A DNA stretch of 64,000 nt from NCBI GenBank assembly GCA_013397795.1, contig VZTJ01000300.1, positions 1,608,476-1,672,475 on the forward strand, given 5' to 3'. Made by a program: the position numbers and the translations under genes. The notes beneath the pieces were generated by a model. It saw only the letters and a program-made list of their open reading frames with translations, did no database searches and had not been told where the DNA came from. Positions 61,461 through 64,000 of the stretch are shown here, one piece after another; positions within the stretch are counted from its first letter, which is position 1, and every line of letters starts with the position of its first letter. This stretch comes from Orthonyx spaldingii. Lineage: Eukaryota > Chordata > Aves > Passeriformes > Orthonychidae.

Positions 61461-61577
61461 ATCACAGAATAGGCTGAGTTGGAAGGGACCCATCAGGACT
61501 GAGTCCAACCCCTGGCCCGACACGGGACACCCCAAGAATTGCACCATGTGCCTGAGGGAATTGTCCAAACACGTTTT
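61461..61577 (-). mobile_element. CR1 LINE 3' fragment, minus strand
   Basis: ATCACAGAATAGGCTGAGTT, then GGAAGGGACCCATCAGGACT and GAGTCCAACCCCTGGCCCG, is a diverged inverted CR1 3' end. About 115 bp is recognisable. Confidence 0.78.
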
Positions 61578-63033
61578 AATTCTCCTTATGTCAGAATATA
61601 TTTTAGTGGCTTCACTTTAAAGGATTTCAGTTTTTATTAAAAATTAGCAATATGAACGTAAAGAATTGACTGGTAAGCTCCTGACTTTCCTTTTCATGTA
61701 AGGTTGCACTCGGTAGGATGCTTTTCTACAAGGCAGTCAGTCTGGGCTGGTTTTTTTTCACAGCACCAACCGGGTAGGAAAAGCTCCTGATGGACTGAGG
61801 TAGCAGGAAGGTAAGTTGGAGTGGGTTCCAGGCAAAAGGGAAATCCAGGGAAACTGCTCCATCAAGTGTTGAAAGGTAAAACTGGCACTGCAGGACGCTA
61901 AAAATACAGGTCTGCTTTGGGCCACAAGCAAGGTGATCTCCACATGTCCCATACAGATCAAATGTGCAAAATCCCTGCTGATCTTCATAGGGCCAGATTC
62001 CACTCTGAGCTGCATAACATTTTATGGGATGGCCTTCATTTTAATTTGATGTTTACTCCCTTAAAAATATCCACTGCAGTGGCCAGTTAAAGGCTGATCT
62101 TTTTTTTCCTTCTCCAACAGTTCTAATAAAAGCAAATGTTTTGCATATATGCAGATAAAATTCAAAAGCTTGCTTTAAAAGTAAAGCTTTACTTGCTTTC
62201 CTTTGAAATGGAACAATAATTATTGTAAGATTTGTAGGGAGTGAAAAGTAAGCATTTGTTTTATCTTGACTTTTAAGAGTGTATTTAATTATTTTTAAAG
62301 TGTTAACATATATAAAGGCTGGCCTACATGTACAAATGTCACTGAAATAATTTTTAGGCTTAGTTATTTCAGACTTTCTTGCTTTCATGGTGGAAATTAG
62401 AACCTTTCTGACCTGAACCTGTGTTTCATTATTCATTTAGGATATCTGCATTGCTCACAGCTTAGAGAAAGTTTACCATCTACAAGTAGACCTTGATTTT
62501 TATGTTATTTTTTTCCCAAAATGAGTCTACTCTTATACAGCTACTTGAATCAAGTGAAGTAAATTTTACTTAAGGTTTTTGGCTTCTAGGGCTTTCTGTT
62601 GAGAAACTATACTGAAAAGTTATTGAAACTTCAAAGAGAATAAAAAATTTATTAAAATCTTAGTTGGAAAATCCAACTAGGAAATGTATGGGAATAATGT
62701 AGCATAACCTGATTTTCAAGCAAATGCAGTGCTATGGAGAACTGTGCTTTTTGCAAAATAAGGTAAGGGCTTCAAAATGTCATTGCTGTCAGTTCTTCAA
62801 AATGTCATTGCTGTTTAGATTTAAAAGCTGTTTCTGATAGAGTTGTTTTCTGTTGGTTTTTTTATTATTATTATTTGAGTGACAGAAAATATGTAAATGC
62901 TTTCCTTTCTTCTTCTACTTTTACTTAAAGCCATTGAGCTTTTGCCTGTTTCTGCCTCTTCCCTAAGGGCTGTCCCAGGATTTGTTTTATCACGTCCTGA
63001 CTGGTACCTTCAGGATCCCTAAAACGTTGTAAA
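61578..63033. other. Intergenic, no gene seen
   Basis: AT-rich DNA with a 19-bp direct duplication (62771-62789 and 62796-62814) and a (TTA)n tract at 62861-62876. No gene. Confidence 0.5.
62771..62814 (+). repeat. 19-bp direct duplication
   Basis: TTCAAAATGTCATTGCTGT occurs at 62771-62789 and again at 62796-62814 with six bases between. Confidence 0.85.
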
Positions 63034-63112
63034 ATCATGGAGTCATTCAGATTGGAAAAGACCTCAGAGATCATAGAGTCCAACCATAACTGTTCTGATG
63101 TATTGCCTCCAT
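63034..63112 (-). mobile_element. CR1 LINE 3' fragment, minus strand (short)
   Basis: ATCATGGAGTCATTCAGATT, then GGAAAAGACCTCAGAGATCA and GAGTCCAACCATAAC, is the inverted 3' end of a CR1 subfamily that carries the AGAGTCCAACC variant. It is short and diverged. Confidence 0.7.
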
Positions 63113-64000
63113 CCCCAAATGCTGAATGAGGCTGGGGGGACTGTACAAAAGCTAAAAACTTCCTTGAAAGCCTCAGAATCAAGTGCCTAATATTCACAAG
63201 CAGGTACAACTCAGGGTGTGCTTCCTCCTCCCTCCTGCACCCTGTTTGCAAATTACTATAAACAATATATTCTGTAAATAATAGAATTTTCATTAAAATA
63301 TTGCCAAATCCCATGTTTTTTAAAAGGTGAGTTTAAAACACTGTATGAGAGCAACCCCATATGAGTATCACTGTGAGATTCCGTACCTGTTTAAAAAAAT
63401 GTACATGTTTACCAGCACCTAAAAGCTTCCCTGAATTTTGAGTTGGTGAGAGAATGATTAGTTTATAGAGGAAGAGACGACAACCAACCCTAACTTGTTT
63501 CAGAAAAGGCGTGGAGGGGTAGTTACCAGCTTAGGACCGATTGCCTTCCATGGGGTGCAAAAAACGTACATTGGATGGCTACAGGTGCCTCCCTGAATTG
63601 TTTGGGTTTGTGTTGAATATGTTAACATGGCTGAAAACCAGCCTGAAGAGAGAGAGGCAATTACTGTGGGACCTGTCAGCAGAGAGTAAAGAAAAGGATG
63701 GTGAGTCAGTGCAGAGTGATACTGTTTTTCATCTAAAATCCCCAAAACCCTGTCCACTACTATGCAGAGTAACAGGTGTAACCACAAGCTCTCCTGGCTC
63801 CCTCCCCCAGCCCAAGCTAATTTAGGTTTCTAAGCCTGTGGAATGAGTACAACATGATGGAGCCAAAATTTATGAAAAAATATCCATGTTAATATAGGCT
63901 CTAAAATAAATGCAAACGAAAGCTGAAGTAAAACAGCTTTTATTCACATGAAAAAATAAACCTGTTAGCTCTGATAATCAATTAAAATATTATATAATCA
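63113..64000. other. Intergenic to window end, no gene seen
   Basis: No supported exon or repeat family. The window ends in AT-rich DNA with no sign of a following gene yet. Confidence 0.5.

Noticed and set aside
30431..64000. tRNA, rRNA, CRISPR, operon or other prokaryotic features
   Set aside because: None seen; the sequence is clearly animal nuclear DNA.
30431..64000. MYOD1 itself within the window
   Set aside because: No frame encodes the bHLH domain or any recognisable MYOD1 exon; if present it must lie beyond the right end.

Overview
This is a vertebrate nuclear genome window, almost certainly from a bird. It has GT-AG introns, a CR1 LINE population with the typical avian 3' end, a compact solo LTR with a 6-bp target duplication, and short introns. 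It is not bacterial or viral, and one 27-base assembly gap (N) is present. I cannot name the species.

The first 29-30 kb holds the 3' part of one plus-strand gene. I rebuilt 23 exons (544 to 29062) from splice sites and reading phase. They join into one open frame of 6573 nt after the two bases that finish the first split codon: 2190 complete codons plus the stop. Reading order is: the end of a D3-associated Cys-rich segment, a huge Cys-free Ser/Thr/Pro mucin-like exon (1254 codons), a VWC-like exon, a divergent von Willebrand D4 domain with C8 and TIL, a run of short VWC-like modules, and a C-terminal cystine knot ending in CQWS. Domain order, the mucin exon and the degenerate D4 start point to otogelin (OTOG), a large secreted glycoprotein of inner-ear acellular gels such as the tectorial and otoconial membranes. 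The paralogue OTOGL and a gel-forming mucin are less likely. The 5' part of the gene and its promoter lie outside the window. A 3' UTR of about 1.35 kb ends near an AATAAA at 30408.

The remaining 33.6 kb (about 30.4 to 64 kb) has no protein-coding gene I can support. It holds several CR1 fragments in both orientations, small tandem duplications, a 36-bp minisatellite, a TTTGC pentanucleotide tract, G-rich and T-rich tracts, and a few enhancer-like stretches. In amniotes OTOG is followed by MYOD1, whose known distal enhancers lie about 20 kb and 5 kb upstream of its promoter. The only CpG-dense, E-box-bearing block of this desert (about 45.48 to 45.76 kb) and a block with an E-box and a MEF2-like/TATA-like site (about 60.0 kb) are 14.5 kb apart, close to the mammalian enhancer spacing. 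I therefore propose, as inference only, that the desert is MYOD1 regulatory DNA and that MYOD1 starts just past the window end.
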